This document shows positions 1 to 8,207 of a DNA stretch of 64,000 nucleotides, piece after piece (position 1 is the first letter of the stretch; every line of letters begins with the position of its first letter). The position numbers were made by a program, and so were the translations under genes. The DNA is taken from the NCBI GenBank assembly GCA_023418915.1, contig JAEZYU010000050.1, forward strand, positions 76,451 to 140,450, in the 5' to 3' direction. The DNA is from Bacillota bacterium (GTDB taxonomy: Bacteria; Bacillota; Clostridia; Acetivibrionales; DTU013). Below the pieces are notes generated by a model. That model did not search any database, had not been told where the DNA came from, and saw nothing but the letters and a program-made list of their open reading frames with translations.

Positions 1-1
1 A

Positions 2-3000
2 TCCTATGCCGATGGAAATGTGACAGGGACATCACAAGTGGGAGGCTTGGCTGGCAATAGTAGCAGCACCATCAACGACTCTTACTTCACGGGAACAGTG
101 ACGGGCTCCGGCAGTTATACAGGAGGACTGGTCGGCGACAACAGCGGCCCGATTACAGACAGCCATGCAGATGTAACCGTAACAAGCACAGGAGATTATG
201 TCGGTGGCCTGGCAGGCACAAGTCCCGGGTCGATCATGAGCTCCTATTCTACAGGCTCCGTTACAGGCAAAAGTTATGTCGGCGGCCTGGCTGGAGAGAT
301 CCATACCAGCTTTAGCATGGATGGAATCATCGCCTCTCATTCTACATGCACCGTTGAAGGTGAAATGTATGTCGGCGGTCTGGCAGGCAGCAATGAAGCC
401 GATATTTTCTCATCATTCGCAAAGGGAGATGTAGCAAGTACTGATGATGATGAATTAACTTATACATATTTCGGCGGATTAGTCGGAAATAACACCGGCC
501 CCATAGAGAATTCCTATGCCTGGGGCGATGTATCAGGTAATCAGTATATTGGCGGTTTGATTGGTTATAACCAAGCCGATATTGCCAACTGTTATGAGAT
601 CGGAAAGGTAACCGGCGATAGCGAGGGCAATGCCGGTCCGCTTATGGGTTACAGTGATCCGTTAGCTGATATAACAGGCAGTTTCTGGAACAACAACACA
701 TCGGGCCATACTACGTCAAGTTATGGCATAGAGGCAGGCTCCGGCTCTATGAAACAGGCGGCGACGTATAATAAAGCGTACGGGGATGAAATAGTAGAAT
801 GGGATTTCGATGCCATTTGGGACATTGCCAATAGCACCTCAGGCTATAATGACGGTTATCCGTATCTCAAATGGGAGCTGCCTGAGGAGTTTGGAGGAGG
901 CAGCGGGACAGAGGACGATCCCTACCTTATATACACGGACGACCACCTGAACAATGTCAGGAACCATCTTGACAAGCACTTCAGGCAAATGGCGGATCTG
1001 GATCTGAGCTTCTACAGAACAGGCTCGGGCTGGGAGCCTATAGGCACCGCGGCTGCTCCCTTCACAGGCACCTTTGACGGCGAATATCATACCATCAGCG
1101 CTCTTTTTATTGAACAGAACGATAATACCGTCTATACAGGATTGTTCGGGTGTACCGGAGCTGAAGCGGAAATCCGAACTCTCGGCCTTGAGAATGTGGA
1201 TGTTACGGGCAGCGGTGAAACCGGCGGTCTGACAGCCATAAATAACGGCATGATAGAAAATTGCTATGTAACAGGCGCTGTGACAGGAACATGGGATGAT
1301 TGCGTCGGCGGACTAGTTGCTGAAAACGAAGGAACGATCCTAAACTGCCATACTGATGTAACTGTGTCAGGCGGCGATATAGATGATTATGTTGATTATG
1401 TCGGCGGCCTGGCTGGACAAAACTTTGGCTCGATCCGCAGTTCCAGCTCCGCCGGAGAAGTGACAGGTGATGATGAAGTTGGAGGATTGGTTGGTTTTAA
1501 CTGTGCCTACCAGGGCAGCGCCGGTGAAATATCAGGCTCTTATTCCACGTGTGATGTGATGGGAGTTGGGAATAATGTCGGAGGCCTGGTTGGCAACAAT
1601 GACGGACCAATCACTTATTCCTGCGCCGCAGGCAGTGTGACGGGCGAAGATAATGTAGGCGGCCTGGCAGGTATGAACTGTAATACAATTACTGATTCTT
1701 ATGCTGTGGGGGATGTTGCAGGTGATGATTATATCGGAGGTCTGGTGGGATACAATACTGATTTGCTCACGAACTGTTATTCTGCCGGCACTGTGACAGA
1801 TCATATAGACAGTATGCATGTCGGCGGATTGGTGGGTGACAACGACATCGCAGGCAGCAGTGAAGGCGCCGCCACTGATAGCTATTGGGATTTGGATGCT
1901 TCAGGCCAGACAGAATCTGCCTGCGGCACAGGCAAGACTACAGCTGAAATGAAGCAGCTGACGACTTTTGAAAACTGGGATTTTATTGCGATTTGGGATA
2001 TCAGTGCGGACTTTAATGAGGGTTACCCATTCCTGAAGTGGCAGGATGCTGCTCCGCCGGTTATAAGCAATGCGGGAGTCGATTCCGTAACTGAAACAAC
2101 AGCCACATTAAGCTTCACCTCCAATAGAACCGGGCTCTATTATTATCTTGTATATAAGGCGGAGTATGACGCTCCTGTTCCTGATGCGGCTGCTATCAAA
2201 GCTCAGGGTGACGGTGCGATAGCCAAAGGGTCGGGTACGGCAGCGGCAGCGGTAAATGAGATTGCGTTGACCAATTTTACAGCATCGACAGAATATAATG
2301 CATATATCATAGTAGAATATGCGCAAGGAAATATTTCTGACGTTGCGGAGATCAACTTTAGCACACAGGCTCCGCCTTCCGGTCCGGGCGTTGCGCCTTT
2401 AAGTCTAAGCATAACTACGGGAGGGACCGGGGTATTCACCGTTTCTCTCGGGTATAGCGAGAACGGTGCCGACAGCGCGATCGTGACCAGCAATGACACA
2501 GGTATTGCCATGGTCAGCCCGTCTATCGTCAACACCTCCGGGCAAGCTATCGCCGTTACCGGCATATCTGCTGGTAATACGACTGTGACTGTTGCTTTCA
2601 GCGGCGGCAACTATACCGGCGATGATATTATCGTCAATGTAACCGTGACAGATCCGATCAGTGATCTATGCGAAGTAAACTTTTTCAGTAATGGTATACA
2701 TTATGCCGACATAACCGTGACCAGCGGCGCTGCTCTCGGGATCAGCTGGCCGAGCGATCCGACAAGAAGCAAATATAGCTTTGGCGGCTGGTTCACCGGG
2801 CAGAACGGCGCAGGAACGCAGTATACAAGTTCTACTATTATAACTGCCGATGTGGATCTGTACGCCAAATGGACGTACAGCGGAGGCGGAGGCGGCGGGG
2901 GCGGCACTCCGTCAGTACCCACGATACCGGCAGCACCGGATTACAGTGCGGAAGTAAAGAAAGGAAGCAGTACGGAAACAACGTTACCGGTGACAGTCAA

Positions 3001-4102
3001 AAAGGAAACCCGAACCGCATCAATAGATACAGGTCCGCAAAACCTAAATCGGGAGGGAACTGCTATCACGATACCATCCATCCCCGACGTTGACACCTAT
3101 ACAGTCGGCATACCGGTTCCGGATCTGTCAACTGCTCTTGTTCAGGGCATACTGACTCTTAATACCGATGCCGGCAGTATAGCAGTCCCGTCTAATATGC
3201 TCACAGGTGTTGAGGATACGGACGGAAACAAGGCGCAGATTACTATCGGACAGGGAGACAAGACAAATCTGCCGAAGGATGTCAGGAACTACATTGCAGA
3301 CAGGCCGCTTGTACAGCTCACATTGTCCATCGATGGCAGGCAGACCGAATGGAGCAATCAAGAGGCGCCGGTTACGATATCGATCCCTTATACACCGACA
3401 GCCGCCGAACTGGCAAACTCGGAAAGTATTGTTGTTTGGTATATCGACGGCAGCGGCAAAGCGGTTTGCGTACCAAATGGGCATTACGATCCTGCGACGG
3501 GCATGGTCACCTTCACTACCACTCATTTCAGCAATTTTGCAGTGGCATATAACAAAGTCAGCTTCAATGACGTAGCCTCAGGTGCATGGTACAGCCAGGT
3601 GGTAAGCTTCATCGCAGCAAGGGAGATCACCACAGGCACGGGGGGCGGTAATTTCAGTCCGTCGGCAAGGCTGACCAGAGGTGAATTTATTGTAATGCTG
3701 ATGAAGGCGTACGGCATAGGCCCCGACGCAGAACCGGAAGACAATTTTGCAGATGCGGGAGCAGCCTACTACACCGGTTACCTGGCTGCGGCAAAGAGGT
3801 TGAGCATTTCAGCAGGTGTGGGGAACAATTTGTTTGCGCCTAAAAATGAGATCACCCGTCAGGAGATGTTTACTCTGATATGCAATGCTCTGAAGGTTAT
3901 CGATGAACTCCCGCAGGGCAAATCCGGCAAAACGCTGTCAGACTTCAACGATGCCGGGCAGATCGCCACATGGGCAAAGGATGCTGTGACACTGCTGGTC
4001 AGAGCCGGTACAGTCGGCGGCAGCAACGGAAAGCTTTCTCCGCTCGACACGGCTACCAGGGCGGAGATGGCGCAGGTGCTGTACAATCTGCTTTCAAAAT
4101 GA
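2..4102 (+). CDS. GLUG-repeat / SLH-domain surface protein (5' end outside window)
   Basis: Partial gene: the reading frame is open from base 2 and the first visible codons are already a repeat unit, so the true start and any signal peptide lie upstream. The visible 1366 residues hold two blocks of GLUG-type repeats (recurring VGGLAG or VGGLVG followed by a Ser/Asn/Tyr-rich turn), separated by a WDF...GYPYLKW linker. Then follow a fibronectin-like segment (bases about 2060-2370), a Big-like segment (2390-2660), one InlB-type B repeat ending LYAKW (2665-2875), a poly-Gly hinge, a beta-rich domain and three C-terminal SLH domains (about 3560-4090). SLH domains bind secondary cell-wall polymer, so this is a wall-anchored surface or adhesin-type protein. 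The ligand is not predictable. Confidence 0.9.
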   Translation, partial: SYADGNVTGTSQVGGLAGNSSSTINDSYFTGTVTGSGSYTGGLVGDNSGPITDSHADVTVTSTGDYVGGLAGTSPGSIMSSYSTGSVTGKSYVGGLAGEIHTSFSMDGIIASHSTCTVEGEMYVGGLAGSNEADIFSSFAKGDVASTDDDELTYTYFGGLVGNNTGPIENSYAWGDVSGNQYIGGLIGYNQADIANCYEIGKVTGDSEGNAGPLMGYSDPLADITGSFWNNNTSGHTTSSYGIEAGSGSMKQAATYNKAYGDEIVEWDFDAIWDIANSTSGYNDGYPYLKWELPEEFGGGSGTEDDPYLIYTDDHLNNVRNHLDKHFRQMADLDLSFYRTGSGWEPIGTAAAPFTGTFDGEYHTISALFIEQNDNTVYTGLFGCTGAEAEIRTLGLENVDVTGSGETGGLTAINNGMIENCYVTGAVTGTWDDCVGGLVAENEGTILNCHTDVTVSGGDIDDYVDYVGGLAGQNFGSIRSSSSAGEVTGDDEVGGLVGFNCAYQGSAGEISGSYSTCDVMGVGNNVGGLVGNNDGPITYSCAAGSVTGEDNVGGLAGMNCNTITDSYAVGDVAGDDYIGGLVGYNTDLLTNCYSAGTVTDHIDSMHVGGLVGDNDIAGSSEGAATDSYWDLDASGQTESACGTGKTTAEMKQLTTFENWDFIAIWDISADFNEGYPFLKWQDAAPPVISNAGVDSVTETTATLSFTSNRTGLYYYLVYKAEYDAPVPDAAAIKAQGDGAIAKGSGTAAAAVNEIALTNFTASTEYNAYIIVEYAQGNISDVAEINFSTQAPPSGPGVAPLSLSITTGGTGVFTVSLGYSENGADSAIVTSNDTGIAMVSPSIVNTSGQAIAVTGISAGNTTVTVAFSGGNYTGDDIIVNVTVTDPISDLCEVNFFSNGIHYADITVTSGAALGISWPSDPTRSKYSFGGWFTGQNGAGTQYTSSTIITADVDLYAKWTYSGGGGGGGGTPSVPTIPAAPDYSAEVKKGSSTETTLPVTVKKETRTASIDTGPQNLNREGTAITIPSIPDVDTYTVGIPVPDLSTALVQGILTLNTDAGSIAVPSNMLTGVEDTDGNKAQITIGQGDKTNLPKDVRNYIADRPLVQLTLSIDGRQTEWSNQEAPVTISIPYTPTAAELANSESIVVWYIDGSGKAVCVPNGHYDPATGMVTFTTTHFSNFAVAYNKVSFNDVASGAWYSQVVSFIAAREITTGTGGGNFSPSARLTRGEFIVMLMKAYGIGPDAEPEDNFADAGAAYYTGYLAAAKRLSISAGVGNNLFAPKNEITRQEMFTLICNALKVIDELPQGKSGKTLSDFNDAGQIATWAKDAVTLLVRAGTVGGSNGKLSPLDTATRAEMAQVLYNLLSK

Positions 4103-4126
4103 ATGTTCACTAGAGATTGGTAAAAC

Positions 4127-4160
4127 AAGAGCCAGTTCCGTCGGGATTGGCTCTTATTTT
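4127..4160 (+). terminator. Rho-independent terminator of the SLH protein gene
   Basis: Inverted repeat AAGAGCCA (4127-4134) and TGGCTCTT (4148-4155) with a 13-base loop, followed by ATTTTCATTTT. It starts 24 bases after the stop codon and separates the surface protein from the arsenic operon. Confidence 0.8.
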
Positions 4161-4218
4161 CATTTTCATGTTTTAGCGAATGCATTGACAAATTGTTATC
4201 TATTTCATATACTAATAA

Positions 4219-4240
4219 CATATCAAAAATATTTGATATG
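4219..4240. promoter_or_regulatory. Candidate ArsR operator O1
   Basis: Perfect inverted repeat CATATCAAA (4219-4227) / TTTGATATG (4232-4240) with a 4-base spacer, ending just before the ribosome site of arsR. The ATCAA-N-TTGAT pattern is typical of ArsR/SmtB operators, so metalloid-relieved autoregulation is inferred. Confidence 0.7.
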
Positions 4241-4251
4241 AGGTGATGAGT

Positions 4252-4572
4252 ATGATAAAACCAATGGTATATGAGGAACATGCAAAAGTGTTCAAAGCCT
4301 TATGCGACGAGAAACGGCTGCGAATACTGGAGCTATTGCGCTGTGGTGAAAAATGTGCCTGTGTTTTACTGGAACAGTTGGATCTGGGGCAGTCCGGACT
4401 TTCCTACCATATGAAGATCCTTGTTGAGTCAGGCATTGTAGATAGCCGACAGGATGGTAAATGGACGCATTACAAAATCAGCGAGAAAGGCAGTGCTAAT
4501 GCCATCACTCTGCTTAAGGAGCTGACAACTCCTAATACAACAAAGAAAGAGGCAAATTGTTGCGAAGGATAA
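4252..4572 (+). CDS. arsR: ArsR/SmtB family metalloregulator
   Basis: A 106-residue winged-helix repressor that heads the arsenic operon. It has a short N-terminal helix (HAKVFKALCDEKRLRIL), then a CGEKCACVL stretch whose two Cys in an ELLRCGEKCAC context match the metal-binding helix of classical ArsR proteins, then the recognition helix (GQSGLSYHMKILVESG). The C-terminus ends in Cys-Cys, possible extra thiol ligands. GTG 4243 and ATG 4246 also precede the frame, but the AGGTG ribosome site at 4241-4245 fits ATG 4252 best. By family, arsenite or antimonite binding releases it from DNA; two candidate operators lie before this gene and before the next one. Confidence 0.92.
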   Translation: MIKPMVYEEHAKVFKALCDEKRLRILELLRCGEKCACVLLEQLDLGQSGLSYHMKILVESGIVDSRQDGKWTHYKISEKGSANAITLLKELTTPNTTKKEANCCEG

Positions 4573-4644
4573 AGTTAACTTAAAGGTGGAGTCACCTATC
4601 TTAAGGACAAAGCTGTCTGTTGATGGCCTTTAGTATGTTGGACA

Positions 4645-4664
4645 CATCAAATTTTATTGATATG
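4645..4664. promoter_or_regulatory. Candidate ArsR operator O2
   Basis: Imperfect inverted repeat CATCAA (4645-4650) and TTGATATG (4657-4664), resembling O1 upstream of arsR. It lies in the 119-base gap between arsR and the permease gene, about 28 bases before the permease start, suggesting a second ArsR-controlled promoter or a roadblock. Confidence 0.5.
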
Positions 4665-4691
4665 ATGTTCGTTTATTGAAAGCGGGGTTAT

Positions 4692-5708
4692 ATGATGCAA
4701 GTATTAAAATCGATCTGGGATTTTTTTCAGAACCAGATCCTAGGCATGAAATGGCTTAACGAACTAATCGGGAATACATTATCAGGTTTTGGACTTGACA
4801 CCTCCAATCGGTGGATCGGGAGTGTTCAATTTTTCATTTATGACGTTGTAAAAATTGTCGTTCTGCTGTGCTTCCTGATTTTTATTATCAGCTATATTCA
4901 AAGCTACTTTCCCCCGGAACGCAGCAAGAAGATATTGGGACGATTCCGAGGTATCGGGGCTAACTCTGTTGCCGCCCTGCTTGGTACTGTAACGCCGTTT
5001 TGCTCCTGCTCGTCCATACCGTTATTTATAGGATTTACATCAGCCGGTCTACCGCTGGGGGTCACCTTTTCATTCTTGATTTCCTCTCCGATGGTAGACC
5101 TGGGCTCTCTTGTCCTGCTGATGGGCATATTCGGTGCAAAAGTCGCTGTTTTATATGTGATATTCGGTTTGATAATTGCAGTGGCCGGCGGCACCTTTAT
5201 CGAGAAAATGCATATGGAAAAGCACGTCGAGAGCTTTATCCTGACCGCTGGAAGCGTTGATATTGAATCACCGGAGCTGACGAGAAAAGACCGGTTGAAC
5301 TATGCGAAGGAGCAAACGCTGTCAACCTTTAAAAAGGTTATCCCATATATCCTGATCGGTGTGGGGATAGGCGCAATAATTCATAACTGGATTCCCGAGT
5401 CCTTGATAGTTTCACTGCTTGGAGGTAAAAATCCCTTCGGCGTAATATTAGCGACACTGCTTGGTGTGCCGATGTATGCTGATATCTTTGGCACGATTCC
5501 GATAGCCGAAGCGTTGCTTTTCAAAGGTGCCCAGCTGGGAACTGTGCTGTCATTTATGATGGGCGTTACCACTCTTTCCCTGCCATCGATGATCATGCTT
5601 CGAAAGGCTGTTAAACCGAAGCTGCTGGCAGTGTTCATCGCTATATGTGCGGTTGGAATAATTATTGTCGGATATTTGTTCAACGCTTTACAGGCGTTGA
5701 TAGTTTAG
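4692..5708 (+). CDS. ArsP-like permease (DUF318/SO_0444 family)
   Basis: A 338-residue polytopic membrane protein with about eight hydrophobic segments. It carries the family hallmark TPFCSCSSIP in the first half and a second pore-like block (GVPMYADIFGTIPIAEAL) in the second half. Members of this permease family, including ArsP, export trivalent organoarsenicals; others sit in arsenic operons with unproven substrates. The Cys pair in CSCS is the likely metalloid-contact site. Start is ATG 4692 or 4695 after AGCGGGG. The next gene follows 12 bases after the stop, so they are probably co-transcribed. The arsenic role rests on the TPFCSC motif and on arsR, acr3 and arsC nearby. Confidence 0.85.
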   Translation: MMQVLKSIWDFFQNQILGMKWLNELIGNTLSGFGLDTSNRWIGSVQFFIYDVVKIVVLLCFLIFIISYIQSYFPPERSKKILGRFRGIGANSVAALLGTVTPFCSCSSIPLFIGFTSAGLPLGVTFSFLISSPMVDLGSLVLLMGIFGAKVAVLYVIFGLIIAVAGGTFIEKMHMEKHVESFILTAGSVDIESPELTRKDRLNYAKEQTLSTFKKVIPYILIGVGIGAIIHNWIPESLIVSLLGGKNPFGVILATLLGVPMYADIFGTIPIAEALLFKGAQLGTVLSFMMGVTTLSLPSMIMLRKAVKPKLLAVFIAICAVGIIIVGYLFNALQALIV

Positions 5709-5720
5709 GAGGGCAGGATT

Positions 5721-6179
5721 ATGGCACTGTTTAGAAAAAGAAACAAAAATGAAAAAACTGTATCTTGCTGTTGCGGCGGCAATTGCGATGCAGATAGTAT
5801 GGCAAAAACAGAGAGAACAAAGGCAGCGGGCTTTAAAGTAAAAAGCGCTAAAACAGAGAGAACTAAAGCAGACGGTATGAAATTAGAGAGTATTAAAGCA
5901 GACGGTGTGAAACAAGAGGACACTAAGACAGAGGGCGTAAGCGTGAAGGTGCTGGGGAGCGGCTGTGCAAGGTGCAATCAGCTTGAAACAGCAGTAAAAG
6001 CAGCTCTGGAGCAGCTTGGGATAGATACAACCATTGACCACGTGACGGATTTCCCACAGATTGCCTCCTATGGCGTAATGACCACACCTGCTCTTGTCGT
6101 TAACGGAAAAGTGGCTTCCTACGGAAAGGTTTTGAAAACAGAAGAGGTGGTTAAAATACTGCAAAAGGTTAGACAATAG
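5721..6179 (+). CDS. Thioredoxin-fold redox protein with Cys-rich, repeated N-terminus
   Basis: 152 residues. The C-terminal 77 or so match the small redox-active disulfide (TM0996/MTH895-like) thioredoxin family: VLGSGCARCNQLETAV with the CxxC, then TTPALVVNGKV containing the cis-Pro. The N-terminus is unusual: Lys/Arg-rich, then a Cys cluster (SCCCGGNCD), then three or four degenerate repeats of the type KTERTKADGMKLES. The family is commonly encoded beside ArsP-like permeases and ACR3. A role in thiol reduction, or in handing a metalloid to a pump, is inferred. The start has a clear AGGAGGG site. No signal peptide, so cytosolic. Confidence 0.8.
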   Translation: MALFRKRNKNEKTVSCCCGGNCDADSMAKTERTKAAGFKVKSAKTERTKADGMKLESIKADGVKQEDTKTEGVSVKVLGSGCARCNQLETAVKAALEQLGIDTTIDHVTDFPQIASYGVMTTPALVVNGKVASYGKVLKTEEVVKILQKVRQ

Positions 6180-6216
6180 TACGGAAGGTCAGACAATAGC
6201 ACCTGGAGGCGCATAG

Positions 6217-7266
6217 ATGGAGAATAGCAAAAATACTGGAATCGGCTTTTTCGAAAAATACCTTACGGTGTGGGTTGTTTTATGTATGGCCTCAGGAGTA
6301 CTGATCGGCAGGTTTCTGCCCGGCGTTCCGGTGCTTCTGGGGCGTCTCGAGTATGCGAATGTTTCCATACCAATAGCTATACTTATTTGGCTTATGATCT
6401 ATCCAATGATGCTGAAAGTCGATTTCAAGAGCATTAAAAATGTGGGTAGAAATCCGAAAGGGTTGTTTGTTACATGGGTGACCAACTGGCTTATCAAGCC
6501 TTTTACCATGTTTGGAATCGCATGGATGTTTTTCTTTGTCATTTTTAGGGCACTGATCCCGGCGGAACTTGCGAAAGACTATCTGGCTGGAGCGATACTT
6601 CTAGGGGCGGCCCCATGTACAGCCATGGTATTTGTCTGGAGCCATCTGACAAAGGGAAATGCAGCCTACACCGTGGTACAGGTAGCGACCAACGATATCA
6701 TCATTCTCATAGCATTTACACCCATTGTCGCATTTCTTCTTGGTATAAGCGGCGTAATGATACCTTGGGATACGCTAATCCTTTCGGTGTTTTTATTTGT
6801 CGTAATTCCACTGGCAGCAGGAGCAATCACTAGGAATTATGTGACAAAAAAGCATGGATTGGAATACTTTGAAAAGGGTTTTGTGCCTAAATTCGGGAAT
6901 ATTACCATTACTGGTTTGCTGTTGACACTTGTTATCATTTTTTCATTTCAAGGTAAGGTTATTCTCGAGAACCCGCTGCATATAGTGTTGATAGCCATAC
7001 CGCTGATAATCCAGACATTTATGATTTTCTTTATTGCCTATCTTGCAGGCAAGGCTCTGAAACTTCCGCACGATATTGCAGCACCGGCTGGTATGATCGG
7101 CGCATCCAATTTCTTTGAGCTTGCGGTTGCAGTTTCTATTGCACTATTTGGTGCACAAAGCCCCGTGGCACTTGCTACTATAGTCGGTGTACTGGTTGAG
7201 GTTCCGGTTATGCTTACTCTCGTTAGAATTGCAAACAATACGAAAGGATGGTTTGGACATGAGTAA
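6217..7266 (+). CDS. acr3: ACR3-type arsenite efflux transporter
   Basis: A 349-residue membrane protein with about ten transmembrane segments. Family features are the N-terminal FFEKYLTVWVVLCM, LIWLMIYPMMLKVDF, and the conserved AILLGAAPCTAMVFVWS, whose Cys is essential for As(III) transport in studied ACR3 proteins. The second half has the symmetric APAGMIGASNFFELAVA. It exports arsenite using membrane potential and needs no ATPase; no arsA is present. TGGAGG precedes ATG 6217. Its stop overlaps the start of arsC by 8 bases (ATGAGTAA), so the two are translationally coupled and arsenate reduction is paired with export. Confidence 0.93.
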   Translation: MENSKNTGIGFFEKYLTVWVVLCMASGVLIGRFLPGVPVLLGRLEYANVSIPIAILIWLMIYPMMLKVDFKSIKNVGRNPKGLFVTWVTNWLIKPFTMFGIAWMFFFVIFRALIPAELAKDYLAGAILLGAAPCTAMVFVWSHLTKGNAAYTVVQVATNDIIILIAFTPIVAFLLGISGVMIPWDTLILSVFLFVVIPLAAGAITRNYVTKKHGLEYFEKGFVPKFGNITITGLLLTLVIIFSFQGKVILENPLHIVLIAIPLIIQTFMIFFIAYLAGKALKLPHDIAAPAGMIGASNFFELAVAVSIALFGAQSPVALATIVGVLVEVPVMLTLVRIANNTKGWFGHE

Positions 7267-7657
7267 ACCCAAGGTTGCTTTTATCTGTGTACACAATTCT
7301 TGCCGCAGCCAGATTGCCGAGGCTCTTGGCAAACGTTTTGCAGCTGATGTGTTTGAGAGCTATTCGGCAGGCACAGAGATGAGAAACCGGATCAATCCGG
7401 ATGCGGTACGCCTTATGAAGGAACTCTATGGCATTGATATGGAACAAACCCAGTGTCCAAAGCTGCTTACCGATATTCCTCCTGTAGATGTGGTCATCAC
7501 GATGGGCTGCAATGTGGAGTGCCCTTATCTGCCCTGTAGACGCAGAGAGGACTGGGGATTGGATGACCCAACCGGAAAACCGGACGATGAATTTATTAAA
7601 GTAATCAAGGAAATTGAGAAGAAGATTCTACATTTGCGTTCCTCGCTCATTAGTTAG
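7259..7657 (+). CDS. arsC: Arsenate reductase, low-molecular-weight phosphatase type
   Basis: 132 residues of the thioredoxin-linked ArsC family. The P-loop CVHNSCRSQ (CX5R) near the N-terminus holds the nucleophilic Cys. The later pair in MGCNVECPYLPCR supplies the resolving cysteines, and WGLDDPTGKPDD is the conserved acid-containing loop. It reduces As(V) to As(III), the substrate of the preceding pump. The open frame extends upstream, but ATG 7259 with AAGGATGG before it matches the family N-terminus (MSKPKVAFICVHN). Last gene of the operon; a terminator follows about 75 bases later. Confidence 0.93.
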   Translation: MSKPKVAFICVHNSCRSQIAEALGKRFAADVFESYSAGTEMRNRINPDAVRLMKELYGIDMEQTQCPKLLTDIPPVDVVITMGCNVECPYLPCRRREDWGLDDPTGKPDDEFIKVIKEIEKKILHLRSSLIS

Positions 7658-7732
7658 GAAAACTGGTTGGTCCTGAAGGTCAGGCCACCAGTACACTCAT
7701 GGATGATGATCTGAAAGATTCATGATCGCAAC

Positions 7733-7765
7733 AAGAGCCCGTCACAACTGACCGGCTCTTATTTA
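7733..7765 (+). terminator. Terminator of the arsenic operon
   Basis: AAGAGCC (7733-7739) pairs with GGCTCTT (7754-7760), followed by ATTTATT. The stem sequence resembles that of the terminator at 4127. Confidence 0.75.
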
Positions 7766-7856
7766 TTCTGTCATAAAAAATGAGGAGTTATTTCTATACC
7801 TTCAGTCGAAAATATGCTTGATGACGTATACTGTTTACGATTTCAAACAGTGATGC

Positions 7857-7887
7857 TTGCTCATGACGTAACGTAATGTAGTATAAT
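7857..7887 (+). promoter_or_regulatory. MerR-type promoter with 19-bp spacer
   Basis: TTGCTC (7857-7862) and TATAAT (7882-7887) are 19 bases apart rather than 17. The spacer holds dyad sequence (ACGTAACGT). A 19-bp spacer is the signature of promoters that MerR-family activators untwist, and the next reading frame is a MerR remnant followed by an ABC exporter. Confidence 0.6.
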
Positions 7888-7911
7888 AGAATTTAGAGGT
7901 GAGATGCGGCT

Positions 7912-8207
7912 ATGGACGACGAAAAAACCTATTCGGTGGGCGAACTGGCAAAGGCAACAGGGCTGACCGTCCGGCAGCACAGCACCTGGCTGGAAACTGG
8001 TGGAATAAAGTTATACTATACACAATAGAAGGCAATCCCGATATGATGGATGCAATGCTCACAGTCAACAATTCGCGCGATGAATGGCCTGCAGCTGACC
8101 GCAAATTGTACGAGATGGCTGAGCCGTTCATTGAGGCGGCATTAACAGTCTATATGGAAAAGAACAATTTGAAAATTCCGTTTGGGGAGGATAAATATAA
8201 TGACTGA
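7912..8207 (+). pseudogene. Broken MerR-family regulator
   Basis: ATG 7912, after AGAGGTGAG, opens a frame starting MDDEKTYSVGELAKATGLT, a typical MerR helix-turn-helix start. Where the family continues with R-x-L-x-Y-Y-D, the frame runs into unrelated residues and stops near 8027. A second frame over the same DNA (ending 8207) encodes an acidic helical tail (EWPAADRKLYEMAEPF and on) that looks like the C-terminal ligand-binding part. The simplest reading is an internal deletion with a frame change that removed most of the DNA-binding and dimer regions. The tail overlaps the start of the ABC ATPase (ATGACTGA), showing it was once translationally coupled to the exporter. Confidence 0.7.

Noticed and set aside
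4583..4597. T-box or riboswitch between arsR and the permease gene
   Set aside because: Only a short AGGTG/CACCT hairpin is visible; no conserved T-box or riboswitch core could be recognised.
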